Part shown: one piece after another, positions 9,169 to 17,435 of the stretch
Numbering within the stretch: position 1 is the stretch's first letter
Layout: each line of letters opens with the position of its first letter
Assembly: GCF_021462825.1 (NCBI RefSeq)
Contig: NZ_JAKEEB010000006.1
Location: forward strand, 124,001 to 188,000
Length of the DNA: 64,000 bases
DNA from: Streptomyces glomeratus
Lineage (GTDB): Bacteria > Actinomycetota > Actinomycetes > Streptomycetales > Streptomycetaceae
Reading direction: 5' to 3'
Notes under the pieces: generated by a model
The model's database searches: none
What the model saw: the letters and a program-made list of their open reading frames with translations, nothing else
What the model was told of the DNA's origin: nothing
Position numbers and translations under genes: made by a program

Positions 9169-10089
9169 CTAGCCTTTGCGGGCGCCCTGTCCGGGCAGCG
9201 GCTCCCTGCGTCGCAGCCACTCCTCCGGTACGCCGTCGAGCCCCGTGGCGGCGGCCACGATGCCGCCCGTGATGGCGCAGGTGGTGTCGACGTCGCCGAA
9301 GCCCTCCGCCGTGGTCCACAGGGCGGCCGTGAGGTCGTCCGGGTGCCGGACCGCGCACCAGACGGCGAACGGGACGGTGTCGTCGGCCCTGATCCGCTGC
9401 CCGCTGCCGAGGATGTCGGAGGCCTTCCACGGCTCGGTGCCGAAGGGAAGGGCCGCAGCGCGGACGAGGCCGCGGCGCACCGCGCTCGGCGGGGTCAGGG
9501 AGGCCACGGCGTCGATGCTCAGCCGTCCGCACGCGCTGAGCGCGGCCGCCACGGCCACGGCGACCGCGCCCGCGACGCCCTCGGGGTGGGCGTGGGTGAC
9601 CTCGGCGGACAGGGCGGCCTGCCGGACGACCCGCGGCAGGCTGTCGTGGAACCACGCCCCCAGGGGCGCCACCCGCATGGCCGCCCCGTTGCCGAGGCTG
9701 CCCTCGCCGCCGAACAGCTCCCGCGACCACTCCCGCCAGCGCTCCGGCCCCTGAAGCAGCCGGGGCAGCAGCTCGTGCATCCCGCGGCCGTACCCGCGGG
9801 CCGGGTCCGCGTCGTGGCCCAGCGCGAAGGCGTGGGCGAGGGCCTCCTGGCGGATCTCCCCGTACTCGTCGAGCACCCGGAGGACGGCGAGGGCCATCGC
9901 CGTGTCGTCGGTCCAGTGCCACTCCGGCTCCTCGGGTGTGCGCCGGGCCCGTATCTCCGCCAGCGCCTGTGCGGGCTCACGGAAGAGGGGGAACCAGCGC
10001 TCGCCGAAGGCGTCCCCGAGGGCGAGGCCCGCCAGGCTGCGGCGGGCGGCGGCACTGCTCGCCGGGGGAACGCGGTCTCGAACCGCCAC
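9169..10089 (-). CDS. ADP-ribosylglycohydrolase family protein
   Basis: A 306-residue all-helical hydrolase of the DraG/ARH family, which removes ADP-ribose from proteins or small molecules using two metal ions. Conserved blocks are visible in order: LAGLALGDAFG near the start, WTDDTAMAL (metal-binding Thr-Asp-Asp), LGNGAAMRVAPLG, HPEG, and GDVDTTCAITGGIVAA (second metal site). The GTG start has GGAGG 8 bp upstream. It is convergent with the PBP gene and has no ADP-ribosyltransferase neighbour here, so the substrate is unknown. Confidence 0.9.
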   Translation of the reverse strand: MAVRDRVPPASSAAARRSLAGLALGDAFGERWFPLFREPAQALAEIRARRTPEEPEWHWTDDTAMALAVLRVLDEYGEIRQEALAHAFALGHDADPARGYGRGMHELLPRLLQGPERWREWSRELFGGEGSLGNGAAMRVAPLGAWFHDSLPRVVRQAALSAEVTHAHPEGVAGAVAVAVAAALSACGRLSIDAVASLTPPSAVRRGLVRAAALPFGTEPWKASDILGSGQRIRADDTVPFAVWCAVRHPDDLTAALWTTAEGFGDVDTTCAITGGIVAAATGLDGVPEEWLRRREPLPGQGARKG

Positions 10090-10297
10090 TGCCGAAGCCT
10101 CCGTTCACCGGTTCCCGGGAGATGACCTGCACCGGGTGCGACCGGTGCGCCGGCCACCCGCCGATTGTCCCCCAGCTGCGGTAGACGCTACGTCAACAAG
10201 TGGCGCCCAGGGGATTGACGCCCTTGCTGACAGGCAGTCTCATAAGACCTGACCGCCGGTAACGGCGGCCCGTACGACGAGGTGGTGGGGAACAGCG

Positions 10298-11227
10298 ATG
10301 ACGACCGTGACCGAAGCCGACGTGCTCCGCGACGCGCTCGGCCTGCTCAAGGACCGGGAACAGGTGGCCGAGCGGCTGCTCGCCTCCTCCGCCAAGCACT
10401 CCTTCGACCCGGACAGGGAACTGGACTGGGACGCGCCCTTCGAGGACGGCAAGTGGTTCTGGCCCCCGGAGCTGGTGTCGCTGTACGGCACGCCGCTGTG
10501 GAAGCGGATGGGCGAGGAACAGCGGATTCTGCTCTCCCAGCACGAGGCCGCGTCGCTCGCCTCGCTCGGCATCTGGTTCGAGGTCATCCTGATGCAGCTG
10601 CTGGTGCGGCACATCTACGACAAGGCGGCGACGAGCGCGCACGTGCGCTACGCGCTGACCGAGATCGAGGACGAGTGCCGGCACTCCAAGATGTTCGCCC
10701 GGCTGATCACACACGGCGGCACGCCCTGGTACCCGGTCGGCCGGGTCCACCACACCCTGGGCCGCGTCTTCAAGACGATCTCGACGACACCCGGGTCCTT
10801 CACGGCCACGCTCCTCGGTGAAGAGGTCCTGGACTGGATGCAGCGGCTGACCTTCCCCGACGACCGGGTGCAGCCGCTGATCCGCGGGGTCACCCGCATC
10901 CACGTCGTGGAGGAGGCCCGGCACGTCCGCTACGCACGCGAGGAGCTGCGCCGCCAGATGCTGACCGCTCCCCGGTGGTCGCAGGAGTTCACGCGCATCA
11001 CCTCCGGCGAGTTCGCACGGGTGTTTTCGGTCGCCTTCGTGAACCCCGAGGTGTACACGAACGTGGGTCTGGACAAGCGGGAGGCCGTGGCCCAGGTGAG
11101 GGCCAGCGGCCACCGCCGGGAGGTCATGCAGACGGGCGCGAAGCGGCTGACCGGCTTCCTGGACGACATCGGGGTGCTGCGGGGAGTCGGCCGGCGGCTG
11201 TGGAAGGCCTCGGGGCTGCTGGCCTGA
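10298..11227 (+). CDS. AurF-like di-iron oxygenase
   Basis: A 309-residue helical protein of the AurF (p-aminobenzoate N-oxygenase) di-iron family. Iron ligands are supplied by glutamates and histidines in LSQHEAASL, EIEDECRHSKMF and HVVEEARHVRYA, matching the ExxxxH and ExxRH patterns of the family. Members oxidise aryl amines to nitro groups or perform related oxidations. A purine-rich GGTGGTGGGG lies before the ATG. No polyketide or amino-acid pathway genes surround it; the next gene is a same-strand TetR regulator 85 bp downstream that may control it. The substrate is unknown and many homologues are uncharacterised. Confidence 0.85.
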   Translation: MTTVTEADVLRDALGLLKDREQVAERLLASSAKHSFDPDRELDWDAPFEDGKWFWPPELVSLYGTPLWKRMGEEQRILLSQHEAASLASLGIWFEVILMQLLVRHIYDKAATSAHVRYALTEIEDECRHSKMFARLITHGGTPWYPVGRVHHTLGRVFKTISTTPGSFTATLLGEEVLDWMQRLTFPDDRVQPLIRGVTRIHVVEEARHVRYAREELRRQMLTAPRWSQEFTRITSGEFARVFSVAFVNPEVYTNVGLDKREAVAQVRASGHRREVMQTGAKRLTGFLDDIGVLRGVGRRLWKASGLLA

Positions 11228-11312
11228 GCAGGGGGCGCGGGCGGGCGACAACCGGACGGCCGCCCCGGCGCCGGGTCCCCCTTCCTCCGGTGTCGCGATT
11301 ACGCTGCGGGAC

Positions 11313-12038
11313 ATGACCTCCGAGGCTCCGACCCGCGCGTACCGCAGGCTCAGCGTCGAAGAGCGCCGCACCCAGCTCCTCGACGCCGCGCTGTCCCTGT
11401 TCGCGCACCGCGCGCCCGAGGAGGTCTCGCTGGACGACGTGGCGGAGGCGGCCGGGGTCTCGCGCCCGCTCGTGTACCGCTACTTCCCCGGCGGCAAGCA
11501 GCAGCTGTACGAGGCCGCCCTGCGCTCGGCCGCGGAGGAGCTCCAGCAGTGCTTCGCCGAACCCCAGCAGGGGCCGCTCACCCGCCGCCTGGGCCGGGCC
11601 CTGGACCGCTATCTCGCCTTCGTCGGCCGGCACGACGCCGGTTTCAGCGCCCTGCTCCAGGGCGGCAGCGTGGTCGAGACGTCCCGCACCAGCGCCATCG
11701 TGGACGGGGTGCGGCGGGCCGCCGCCGAGCACATCCTCAGCCATCTCGACGCCGAGCAGCCGGGACCACGGCTGCGGATGACCGTGCGGATGTGGATCAC
11801 CACCGTCGAGGCCGCCTCCCTGATCTGGCTCGACGAGGACAAGCAGCCGCCGGCCGACGAGCTGAGGGACTGGCTGGTGGAGCAGTTCGTGGCGTGCCTG
11901 GTGGCCGCCGCGGGGCGCGACGCCCAGACCGCCGCAGTGGTACGGGCCGCGCTGGCCCTGGAGAGCGCCGAGGGGCCGGTCGGCGCGCTGGCCCGGCGCG
12001 TGCTGCCGGTGGTGGGCGACGCGGGTCACCTGCTGTGA
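11313..12038 (+). CDS. TetR-family transcriptional regulator
   Basis: A 241-residue repressor-type protein. The N-terminal helix-turn-helix is clear: RRTQLLDAALSLFA, then VSLDDVAEAAGVSRPLVYRYFPGGKQQLY (split by its turn) at about residues 20-65. The C-terminal ligand/dimerisation domain is helical and has no recognisable ligand motif. It follows the AurF-like gene on the same strand with an 85-bp gap, long enough for its own promoter. The likely target is the AurF-like gene or itself, which is inference from position. Confidence 0.88.
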   Translation: MTSEAPTRAYRRLSVEERRTQLLDAALSLFAHRAPEEVSLDDVAEAAGVSRPLVYRYFPGGKQQLYEAALRSAAEELQQCFAEPQQGPLTRRLGRALDRYLAFVGRHDAGFSALLQGGSVVETSRTSAIVDGVRRAAAEHILSHLDAEQPGPRLRMTVRMWITTVEAASLIWLDEDKQPPADELRDWLVEQFVACLVAAAGRDAQTAAVVRAALALESAEGPVGALARRVLPVVGDAGHLL

Positions 12039-12087
12039 TCCGGTGCCGCGCGGGCCGGTCCCGGACCGTGCGGAGGACACTGGTGCC

Positions 12088-12402
12088 GTGAAGAGCCAAG
12101 ACACCCCGTTCGTGGGCGGCCCCCTGGACGGGCGCGTCCTTCCGATCCTGCTCGGCCCGACCGGCCACCCGCCGAAGACGTACCGCGTTCCGGTCCCGGA
12201 CTCGGCCGGCGGCCCGCCGTCCGTCCTGGTCTACCGTCGCGTCCCGGCCGGCCCCCCCGGCAGGCTCGGCCTCCACCCCGGCTGGAAGTACGCGTACGAC
12301 CCCGAGGGCGACACCGGCCGCCGCCTGCGGTGGCCCTGGTCCGCACCCCGCCGGAAGCCGGGCGGCATGCCGAGCGGCGGACCGGATGCCACCACCGGGT
12401 GA
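12088..12402 (+). CDS. Small basic hypothetical protein
   Basis: A 104-residue Pro/Gly/Arg-rich protein that I cannot assign. The preferred start is the GTG at 12088, with GGAGG eleven bases upstream; an in-frame ATG at 12043 lacks a site and overlaps the region just after the tetR stop. It opens with DTPFVGGPLDGRVLPIL, a pattern seen in small actinomycete proteins of unknown role, followed by a beta-like KTYRVPVPD. No signal peptide, membrane segment or metal motif is seen. Codon bias fits coding sequence. Confidence 0.6.
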   Translation: MKSQDTPFVGGPLDGRVLPILLGPTGHPPKTYRVPVPDSAGGPPSVLVYRRVPAGPPGRLGLHPGWKYAYDPEGDTGRRLRWPWSAPRRKPGGMPSGGPDATTG

Positions 12403-12504
12403 CCTCCTTGGGCCGATCCGACCACCGGAGGGGCGCCCGGCCGGCACGCGTCCCATGCTGCCGGTACGAGGTGGAAGGACCACCCCCGCACCGGAGGTGA
12501 TGAC

Positions 12505-13263
12505 ATGTCGGAGCGGCTGCTTCGCCTGGTGTTCACGGCCGCGGTGACCGCCTCGGCCCTGCTCGCCCCCGCGCCCGCGGTGGCCGTCCCGGACCCGGCC
12601 GCCGACTCCCTGGAGAAGGCGGACGACCGCCCGCTCTCCGAGCTGCTGACGGAGCTTCGGCAACAGTACCGGCAGGCCGAGGTGGCGACCGAGACCTACA
12701 ACGCCACCACCCGGCAGCTGAAGAAGCACCAGGCCGAGGTCGCCCGGCTGGACGGACGGCTCACCCGGGCCCGGCTCGCCCTCCAGGACAGCCGGGGCGC
12801 GGTCGGCCTGCTGGCCCGGCAGCAGTACCGCAACAGCATGGAGGTCTCCTCGTACCTGCGCCTGCTGATGGCCCGGGATCCGCAGCACGCGTTCGACGAG
12901 GGGCATGTCATCGCGCAGCTGGCCCAGGAGCGGGCCAAGAGGGTGCGGGAACTGGCCGATGCGGAGCGACACGCCGACCGGCTGGCCCGCGCGGCACGCA
13001 AGGCCCTCGACGAGCAGCTCACCCTGGCCCAGCGGCAGCGCAAGCAGCGCGACGACGTCGAGCGGCGGCTGAAGGACGTCGAGGAACTGCTGGCCTCGCT
13101 GAGTCCCGCACAACTCGCCGCACTCTCCGAGTACGAGCGCAGCCGGGCCGAGAACGCGCCGCAGAACCTCGTGTCGTCCGGCGCGCTCGGCCCGCAGCGC
13201 ACGCCGGCACCGGAGGGCGGCCGGGCCCTCGGGCACGCCGTCGAGCAGCTCGGCAAGCCGTAG
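12505..13263 (+). CDS. Secreted coiled-coil protein, apparently a truncated NlpC/P60 endopeptidase
   Basis: A 252-residue protein with a Sec signal peptide at 1-29 (hydrophobic core then APAPAVAVP) and a long coiled coil from about 40 to 210, rich in Arg/Glu/Gln heptads. This architecture is the usual N-terminal half of actinobacterial NlpC/P60 cell-wall peptidases. The last residues, GHAVEQLGKP, are what normally runs into YVWG and the catalytic Cys of the NlpC/P60 domain, but a TAG follows. The ATG is preceded by CGGAGGTG. As encoded, it has no peptidase; it could act as a wall-associated coiled-coil factor or be a decaying gene. Confidence 0.8.
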   Translation: MSERLLRLVFTAAVTASALLAPAPAVAVPDPAADSLEKADDRPLSELLTELRQQYRQAEVATETYNATTRQLKKHQAEVARLDGRLTRARLALQDSRGAVGLLARQQYRNSMEVSSYLRLLMARDPQHAFDEGHVIAQLAQERAKRVRELADAERHADRLARAARKALDEQLTLAQRQRKQRDDVERRLKDVEELLASLSPAQLAALSEYERSRAENAPQNLVSSGALGPQRTPAPEGGRALGHAVEQLGKP

Positions 13264-13296
13264 GCGCCGGGAGCCGAGGACCCGGAAGCCTATGAC
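13264..13296 (+). pseudogene. Possible remnant of an NlpC/P60 catalytic domain start
   Basis: Immediately after the TAG of the coiled-coil gene the same frame reads GAEDPEAYD, which resembles the YVWGAEGPxxYDCSG opening of NlpC/P60 domains. The positions expected for Tyr-Val-Trp are stop-Ala-Pro and the position expected for the catalytic Cys is Pro. Similarity is lost after that, and a strong terminator-like palindrome begins 67 bp further on, so most of the domain would have been deleted. This rests on a short match. Confidence 0.45.
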
Positions 13297-13362
13297 CCGG
13301 GCGGGGGAACCCGTGCGGCAGTACCTGCCGCCGAAGCCCCCGGCCCCGGCGCGGAGGGCCCG

Positions 13363-13394
13363 GGTACGGGCGACACGGCCGTGTCGCCCGTACC
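13363..13394. terminator. Perfect 32-bp palindrome, probable bidirectional terminator
   Basis: Two 16-base arms (13363-13378 and 13379-13394) are exact reverse complements with no spacer. It lies between the convergent coiled-coil gene and the collagen-like gene, where a bidirectional terminator is expected. No T-run follows, as is usual in Streptomyces. Confidence 0.7.
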
Positions 13395-13448
13395 ACCCGA
13401 GCGGGCGTGACCCCGTGCAGGGCGGCTCCCGCCTGCTCATGCCGGGCG

Positions 13449-14051
13449 TCACCCGGCCGTCGGGCACTCGTCCTCCTGCTGCGGTTCGCCGGGCGGCGCC
13501 GTCTGCAGCTGCGGGTATCCCTCATCCGTGAGGCAGTCGCCGGGTGACGGCTCCGGCGTCACGGGGGAGGCGCTGGGGACGGCCCTGCGCCTGGAGTTCT
13601 GGCTGCGGCCGCGGGAGCGGCCCCGGGACTGCGACCCGCGGCCGCGGGAGCGGCCCCGCGACTGGGACCCGCTCGGGCTGCCGGAGGCGTCCATCCCGTC
13701 CCTCCCGTCCGACCCGTCCTTCCCTGCCGAACCGTCCGTCCCGTCCTTGCCTTCCTTGCCTTCCGTGCCGTCCTTGCCTTCCCTGCCTTCCGTGCCGTCC
13801 TGGCCGTCCTGGCCGTCGGTTCCGTCCTTGCCGTCCTTGCCGTCCTTCCCTTCCTTCCCTTCCTTGCCCTGGGGCCCCTCCGGACCAGGGGGACCGGGCG
13901 GGCCGGAGGGCCCGGGAAGGCGCTCTAGATCGTCGAGCTGCACCTGCTGGGAGATGAGCGCGGCTGTCAGCATGATGAGCACGGCGATCAGTGCCGCGCC
14001 GAGCACGATATGACGCCGCGGCCTTGGCGATGTTCGGTTCATACTGCTCAC
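13449..14051 (-). CDS. Collagen-like, membrane-anchored Gly-X-Y repeat protein
   Basis: A 200-residue protein with a short basic N-terminus, one membrane segment at about 15-35, and then some 25 Gly-X-Y triplets from about residue 46. The first triplets are proline-rich (GPSGPPGPPGPEGPQG) and the later ones charged (GKEGKDG, GTDGQDG), as in bacterial collagen triple helices stabilised by Lys-Asp/Glu pairs. A Ser/Arg/Gly repeat (SRGRSRGRGSQ) and a C-terminal segment with two cysteines follow. The GTG at 14051 is chosen for the GGAGG six bases upstream; an ATG at 14042 is possible. It probably projects a trimeric rod from the membrane; function unknown. Confidence 0.85.
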   Translation of the reverse strand: MSSMNRTSPRPRRHIVLGAALIAVLIMLTAALISQQVQLDDLERLPGPSGPPGPPGPEGPQGKEGKEGKDGKDGKDGTDGQDGQDGTEGREGKDGTEGKEGKDGTDGSAGKDGSDGRDGMDASGSPSGSQSRGRSRGRGSQSRGRSRGRSQNSRRRAVPSASPVTPEPSPGDCLTDEGYPQLQTAPPGEPQQEDECPTAG

Positions 14052-14609
14052 ACGACTCCTCCGTGTACCGACGGCGCCAGTGTAAGTGACGGGTCGTCAG
14101 ATAATGTGGATGTCGTCGCCGAGCTCTTCGTCCGGACACCGGGACGGCCCAAGACGGCCCCGGCCTGACACGCGGAGGCGTCGGTACAGGAGGCGCACGC
14201 GCAGAGTCCGTGCGGCACCCACGGGGCCTTCGAGGCAGTGGCACCGGTGCCGGCGGGGGCGGCGGTGGGATGTGTGCCTCCGGCGGAAGAGGCGGCGGAG
14301 GCAGCGGAGGCTGAACCAACAGCGGGAACGGAACGCCGGGCGTGGGTGGCAACGGCGGCGACTCCGGATTCCCCGCGGGAGGCGGTGGGGGCCGGCGCCG
14401 GCTTCCGGGGCGGGGCGGCGGTGGAACCGGGTCAGGCCGCATGCCGCCGGGACCTACTGCCGGCGCGCCGAGTCCTCGGGCAACTCAGCCCCAGGGCCAG
14501 GGGTGCGGACGGCCCCGGCGAACCGGGGCCGTCTCGGGGCCGTCCCAGCGCAGCCGACAAGGCCCGGCGACGACGACCGACAACGGTCGGCCCGCCGGCC
14601 GGAGGCCGG
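14052..14609. other. Low-complexity GC-rich gap, no confident gene
   Basis: This 558-bp stretch carries the promoter and ribosome binding site of the collagen-like gene at its left end and nothing else I can assign. From about 14200 to 14440 it is dominated by GGC/GCC runs that read as Pro-rich on the minus strand (PPPPPAGNPESPPLPP) and Gly/Arg-rich on the plus strand. No frame has a plausible start, ribosome binding site and composition together. It may be a degraded low-complexity coding tail or a spacer. Confidence 0.5.
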
Positions 14610-15845
14610 TCAGGCGCCGGCGACCGAGGCCAGGTACGCCTCCGTCTTCTCCGGCTCGTAGAAGAAGTTCTCGAAGTCGGACGGGTCGTTGAAGCCGTTG
14701 GCGAACCGGTCGGCCGCCGGCTGGAGGGCGCCCGCCGCGCCGATCAGGTTCAGCACGTGCTCCGGGGGCACGCCCAGCATGGCGTTCGTCCACTTGGTGA
14801 CGTGCTGGGCCACGTCCCAGTAGCGGTCGAAGGTCCCCTGCATCCAGGCCTCGTCGAACTCCTTGTCACCGTGTTCGAGGATCGAGGCGAGATAGATGGC
14901 GGCGCACTTGGCCGCCGAGTTGGAGCCCTGGCCGGTGATCGGGTCGTTCGCCACGACCACGTCCGCCACACCCAGGACCAGCCCGCCGCCGGGGAGACGG
15001 CCGATCGGGTTGCGGACGGTGGGCGCGTAGCGGCCTGACAGGGTGCCGTTCGCGTCGGTCAGCTCCACCTTGGTGGCCCGCGCGTACTCCCAGGGTGTGA
15101 ACCGCTCCATCAGCTCCAGGGTCAGGGACAGGTGCTCGGAGGGGTCCTTGACGCCCTTGAACACGTCGAGCGGGCCGCCGGGTATGCCCTCCCAGAACAG
15201 GATGTCCGCGCGGCCGGAGGTGGTCAGGGTCGGCATGACGAACAGTTCGCCGACGCCCGGTACCAGGTTGCAGCGCACCGCGTCGTAGTCCGGGTGCTCC
15301 GGGCGCGGGCCCAGGCCGTGGACGTAGGCGACGGCGAGGGCGCGCTGCGGCTCGCTGTACGGGGAGCGGGAGGCGTCGCGGCCGAACATGGACACCAGTT
15401 CGCCCTTGCCCGCCGACACCAGCACCAGGTCGTACGTGCGGGAGAAGTAGTCGAGGTCGGAGACCGCCGCGCCGTGGATGACCAGCTGACCGCCGCGCTG
15501 GGCGAACGTCTCCATCCAGCCGGCCATCTTCACCCGCTGGTCCACCGACTGCGCGTACCCGTCGAGCCTGCCCACCCAGTCGATCACACGCTGGGACTCC
15601 GGCCCTGCGACGGAGACGCCGAGTCCCTCGATCCTCGGGGCCTGGGACTCCCAGAAGTTCAGCTCGAGGTCACGCTCGTGCTGGAGCGCCGTGTCGAACA
15701 TGCACTGCGTCGACATGACCCGGCCGGTGCGGATCTCGTCCGCGGTCCGGTTGGACATCAGGGTCACCTCGTACCCGTGCGACTGGAGGCCGAGGGCGAG
15801 CTGGAGTCCGGACTGGCCGGCTCCGACGACGAGTATCTTCCGCAT
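14610..15845 (-). CDS. StyA-like FAD monooxygenase (styrene/indole monooxygenase family)
   Basis: A 411-residue flavoprotein with an N-terminal Rossmann dinucleotide motif (VVGAGQSGLQLALGL) and the second FAD block near GVADVVVANDPITGQGSNSA. The family, typified by styrene monooxygenase StyA, epoxidises styrene or oxidises indole with FADH2 supplied by a separate reductase (StyB); no reductase gene is present here. It lies 66 bp behind cvnD on the same strand, so it is probably the last gene of the conservon operon. Oxidative enzymes (often P450s) commonly end conservons, so its activity may be controlled by or linked to the Cvn complex. Confidence 0.85.
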   Translation of the reverse strand: MRKILVVGAGQSGLQLALGLQSHGYEVTLMSNRTADEIRTGRVMSTQCMFDTALQHERDLELNFWESQAPRIEGLGVSVAGPESQRVIDWVGRLDGYAQSVDQRVKMAGWMETFAQRGGQLVIHGAAVSDLDYFSRTYDLVLVSAGKGELVSMFGRDASRSPYSEPQRALAVAYVHGLGPRPEHPDYDAVRCNLVPGVGELFVMPTLTTSGRADILFWEGIPGGPLDVFKGVKDPSEHLSLTLELMERFTPWEYARATKVELTDANGTLSGRYAPTVRNPIGRLPGGGLVLGVADVVVANDPITGQGSNSAAKCAAIYLASILEHGDKEFDEAWMQGTFDRYWDVAQHVTKWTNAMLGVPPEHVLNLIGAAGALQPAADRFANGFNDPSDFENFFYEPEKTEAYLASVAGA

Positions 15846-15911
15846 GCGGATGGTGCTCCTATCGGGGCATGGGGGTGTCTTGTGGATCGGCGCGGATAGG
15901 ACGGACGCCCC

Positions 15912-16550
15912 TCACTCGGGGGTGACGTCGAGCGCGTGGCCCACCAGGGCCAGGAGGGTCTCGATCACCGAGATCCGGCGCCGCGCGTCCATGATCATGA
16001 CAGGTATGTGTGCAGGGACGGTGAGGGCCTCGCGCACATCCTCGGGATCGAACCGCTCGGTGCCGTCGAAGTGGTTGACCGCCACCACGTACGGCAGTCC
16101 GCTGCTCTCGAAGTAGTCGAGCGCCGGGAAACAGTCCGCGAGCCGCCGGGTGTCGGCCAGGACGACCGCCCCGATCGCACCGCGCACCAGGTCGTCCCAC
16201 ATGAACCAGAACCGCTGCTGGCCCGGCGTGCCGAAGAGGTAGAGCACCAGGTCGTCGTCGAGCGTGATGCGGCCGAAGTCCATCGCCACCGTGGTGGTGA
16301 GCTTCTGCGGCGTGTCGGTGAGGTCGTCGGTGTCCTCACTGGCCTCGGTCATCAGCGCCTCCGTCTGGAGAGGCGTGATCTCCGAGACGGCGCTCACCAG
16401 GGTGGTCTTGCCGACGCCGAAGCCGCCCGCCACCACGATCTTCGTGGCGATCGGGGCACGCGTGCGGTCCGTCTGCCAGGCCTTCAGATCCTCGTCGGGC
16501 TCGACGAGTCGGTCGACGCCCGGGGCGGCGTCAGAGACGACGGAGTCCAC
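15912..16550 (-). CDS. cvnD: CvnD: conservon Ras-like GTPase
   Basis: A 212-residue small GTPase. The P-loop is GGFGVGKTT, the switch II region is FGTPGQQRFWFMW, and the base-recognition position reads VNHFDG instead of NKxD, as is normal in the Cvn family. It is the fourth conservon member and is thought to relay a signal from CvnA through CvnB/C at the membrane. The GTG start lies inside the end of cvnC (20-bp overlap), showing tight coupling. Confidence 0.92.
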   Translation of the reverse strand: MDSVVSDAAPGVDRLVEPDEDLKAWQTDRTRAPIATKIVVAGGFGVGKTTLVSAVSEITPLQTEALMTEASEDTDDLTDTPQKLTTTVAMDFGRITLDDDLVLYLFGTPGQQRFWFMWDDLVRGAIGAVVLADTRRLADCFPALDYFESSGLPYVVAVNHFDGTERFDPEDVREALTVPAHIPVMIMDARRRISVIETLLALVGHALDVTPE

Positions 16551-16935
16551 TCAGCACCCTTTCCAGCAGAGCGCGGTCCGGCTGTCCCGGGCCGTGACCG
16601 GTTCCGTATACACGGATCTTTCCCTGGTCCGCGAGATCGCTCAGGAGCACGCGGACCACCCCCAGCGGCATCTTCAGCAGAGCCGCGATCTCGGCCACCG
16701 TGCGCATACGGCGGCAGAGCTCGACGATCGCCCGCATCTCGGGCATCACTCGGGTGGCCAGTGAACCATTGGTCAGTTCACGCCGTTCCTCGGGGGCCTC
16801 CAGTGCCGCCACGAAGGTCTCGACGAGCAGCACATGCCCGAAGCGGGTACGGCCGCCGGTGAGCGAGTACGGGCGTACGCGGGCGGGTTTGCGCTCGCCG
16901 CCACGCACGGGAAGGTTCTTCGGTGTGCTGCTCAT
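16531..16935 (-). CDS. cvnC: CvnC: DUF742 winged-helix protein
   Basis: A 134-residue protein with the DUF742 domain. It opens with a basic segment and RPYSLTGGRT, typical of the family, then a winged-helix-like part (EIAALLKMPLGVVRVLLSDLADQ). In conservons this protein contacts the histidine-kinase-like CvnA and CvnB. It overlaps cvnB by ATGA and cvnD by 20 bp. Confidence 0.92.
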   Translation of the reverse strand: MSSTPKNLPVRGGERKPARVRPYSLTGGRTRFGHVLLVETFVAALEAPEERRELTNGSLATRVMPEMRAIVELCRRMRTVAEIAALLKMPLGVVRVLLSDLADQGKIRVYGTGHGPGQPDRALLERVLSGLRRL

Positions 16936-17435
16936 CGGGGGCTCCCCGCCGACTCGGTCTCGAGGGACTTGCGCAGTTCGCTGCGGAGTTCGGGCGTCAG
17001 GACGTGTCCGGCGCGGCCGACGAAGAGCGCCATGTGGTACGCCACCACGCTCATGTCACAGTCCGCGGAGCCGTGCACGCCGAGCAGCGAGCCGTCGCTG
17101 ATGGACATGACGAAGAGGCTGCCCTCGTCCATCGCGACCATGGTGTGCTTGACCCCGCCGGAGTCCATCAGCTTCGCGGCCCCGATGGTGAGGCTGCCGA
17201 TGCCGGACACGACGGTGGCGAGGTCGGCGGACGACCCCCTGGGGCCACCGGGCCGGTCCCCGTGGCCGGCGCGTGCCTGGGCGTTCCTGCCGGGGTCGGA
17301 CGAGAGCAGCAGCAGGCCGTCGGAGGAGACCACCGCGACCGACAGCAGTCCCGGCACCTCCTCGACCAGGTTCGTCAGCAGCCAGTGCAGGTTGCGTGCC
17401 TCACTGCTCAGTCCATAGGTACTGGGCGCGGTCAA
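16932..17435 (-). CDS. cvnB: CvnB: roadblock/LC7 domain protein
   Basis: A 167-residue protein with the roadblock/LC7 fold (LLTNLVEEVPGLLSVAVVSSDG near the start, split by a loop), related to GTPase-activating MglB. In conservons it is the likely regulator of the CvnD GTPase. An insertion rich in Gly/Arg/Pro (about residues 50-68) sits in the first half of the domain. It begins with a TTG that overlaps the cvnA stop (TTGA), and its own stop overlaps the cvnC ATG. Confidence 0.92.
   Translation of the reverse strand: MTAPSTYGLSSEARNLHWLLTNLVEEVPGLLSVAVVSSDGLLLLSSDPGRNAQARAGHGDRPGGPRGSSADLATVVSGIGSLTIGAAKLMDSGGVKHTMVAMDEGSLFVMSISDGSLLGVHGSADCDMSVVAYHMALFVGRAGHVLTPELRSELRKSLETESAGSPR

Noticed and set aside
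13522..14442. Proline-rich minus-strand protein in the gap before the collagen-like gene
   Set aside because: The frame runs out of phase through the collagen-like coding region and lacks a start site with a ribosome binding site; I describe the region as non-coding.
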